Origin: Cohnella phaseoli
GTDB lineage: Bacteria; Bacillota; Bacilli; Paenibacillales; Paenibacillaceae
Direction: 5' to 3'
NCBI RefSeq assembly: GCF_003386235.1
Contig: NZ_QRDZ01000005.1
Coordinates: 62,001-126,000, forward strand
DNA length: 64,000 nt
Shown here: one piece after another, positions 63,426-64,000 of the stretch
Position numbering within the stretch: the first letter of the stretch is position 1
Layout: each line of letters begins with the position of its first letter
The notes under the pieces: model-generated
Seen by the model: only the letters and a program-made list of their open reading frames with translations
What the model was told of the DNA's origin: nothing
Database searches by the model: none
Made by a program: the position numbers and the translations under genes

Positions 63426-63454
63426 TTGAAAAGCGTCTTTAAATTCCGTATCAT
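63426..63454 (+). promoter_or_regulatory. Sigma-A promoter of groESL
   Basis: TTGAAA at 63426-63431 and TATCAT at 63449-63454 with 17-bp spacing. The CIRCE operator begins 12 bp downstream, covering the start site. Confidence 0.85.
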
Positions 63455-63466
63455 AGAAAATGGTTA

Positions 63467-63493
63467 TTAGCACTTGAGACAATTGAGTGCTAA
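63467..63493 (+). promoter_or_regulatory. CIRCE operator (HrcA-binding)
   Basis: TTAGCACTT-N9-GAGTGCTAA; the consensus is TTAGCACTC-N9-GAGTGCTAA, so only one base differs. It lies between the groESL promoter and groES. HrcA represses here until heat shock; the hrcA gene is not in the window. Confidence 0.97.
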
Positions 63494-63543
63494 CAAAATA
63501 GTTTCAAATCCAAAAAAGCAAAATTTAGAAGGAGGCTACTTAC

Positions 63544-63828
63544 ATGATTAAACCTCTAGGGGACCGCGTTCTCGTGGAACCGAACGCCAAGGAAGAGAAA
63601 ACGGTTAGCGGCATCGTATTGCCGGATACGGCTAAGGAGAAGCCGCAAGAAGGAACGATTGTTGCGGTAGGCATCGGATCTTTGACCAAAGATGGCGAGC
63701 GGGTTGCGCTGGAAGTGAAGGCGGGCGATCGTGTATTGTTCTCTAAATATGCGGGCACGGAAATCAAATACGAAGGCAAAGAGTATTTGATTATGAAGGA
63801 AAGCGACATCCACGCGATCGTCGGCTAA
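63544..63828 (+). CDS. groES: Co-chaperonin GroES
   Basis: A 94-residue heptameric lid of the GroEL chamber: [20 protein letters not shown] at the N-terminus, mobile loop around [15 protein letters not shown], and [25 protein letters not shown] 63544 has GGAGG 8 nt upstream. It is controlled by the CIRCE element and precedes groEL by 31 bp. Confidence 0.98.
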   Translation: MIKPLGDRVLVEPNAKEEKTVSGIVLPDTAKEKPQEGTIVAVGIGSLTKDGERVALEVKAGDRVLFSKYAGTEIKYEGKEYLIMKESDIHAIVG

Positions 63829-63856
63829 TACTTAGAATACTCAAGGAGGTTATTAA

Positions 63857-64000
<144 letters not shown>

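Overview
The window is a G+C-rich Bacillota chromosome segment, most likely from a spore-forming Paenibacillaceae (Cohnella/Paenibacillus type). The reasons are an H-type small acid-soluble spore protein, a Ku/LigD-polymerase pair, YesM/YesN regulators with Lpl-type sugar ABC components, a CIRCE-controlled groESL, and a gene order shared with the Bacillus subtilis block thiL-tsaE-tsaB-rimI-tsaD-ydiF-moaC-tatA-tatC-groES-groEL. All assignments come from reading the sequence; no search was run.

Region 1 (1-18498, + strand) is a Wzx/Wzy-type exopolysaccharide locus. It holds a chain-length regulator (3' end only), a structured leader RNA, UTP-glucose-1-P uridylyltransferase, an initiating sugar-phosphate transferase, GDP-fucose synthesis (gmd, fcl), mannose-1-P guanylyltransferase, six glycosyltransferases, a flippase, a BioF2-like acyltransferase, a propeller protein and a Wzy-like polymerase. 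Most genes overlap by 1-50 nt, suggesting one translationally coupled transcript making a fucose/mannose-containing polymer. A beta-helix (lyase-like) protein converges on its end.

Region 2 (18461-27110) holds a bactofilin/M23 peptidase pair, cardiolipin synthase, a Ku plus stand-alone LigD polymerase pair, sspH, a small FAD protein and two non-coding repeat clusters: a 50-bp tandem palindromic array and a nested ATTTAAAGCGG palindrome cluster.

Region 3 (27200-45011) is about carbohydrates. A minus-strand operon has two MDR dehydrogenases and an SGNH hydrolase. A plus-strand cluster has a TIM-barrel hydrolase-like protein, a YesM kinase, a YesN regulator, a lipoprotein and two permeases without an ATPase, and a secreted paralogue of the first hydrolase with two inserted beta-sandwich modules. 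A near-identical motif lies 38-39 bp upstream of two -10 boxes in this cluster and is a good candidate YesN operator. A large hybrid kinase and a BTAD response regulator follow on the minus strand.

Region 4 (45122-49000) holds an ArsR-type repressor with its likely target reductase, a CAP-domain secreted protein and a GyrI-VOC-VOC fusion. Region 5 (49019-64000) is the conserved block: thiL, the tRNA-t6A genes, tRNA-Asp beside gluQ-RS (which modifies tRNA-Asp), a seven-box DnaA-box cluster, an ABC-F protein, molybdenum cofactor genes, tatA/tatC, a sensor-less MCP, a 223-bp palindrome, and groES/groEL under CIRCE. The most notable observations are the DnaA-box cluster, the tRNA-Asp/gluQ-RS pairing, the shared YesN-type operator, the barrel-insertion hydrolase, the leader RNA and the small inverted-repeat elements.
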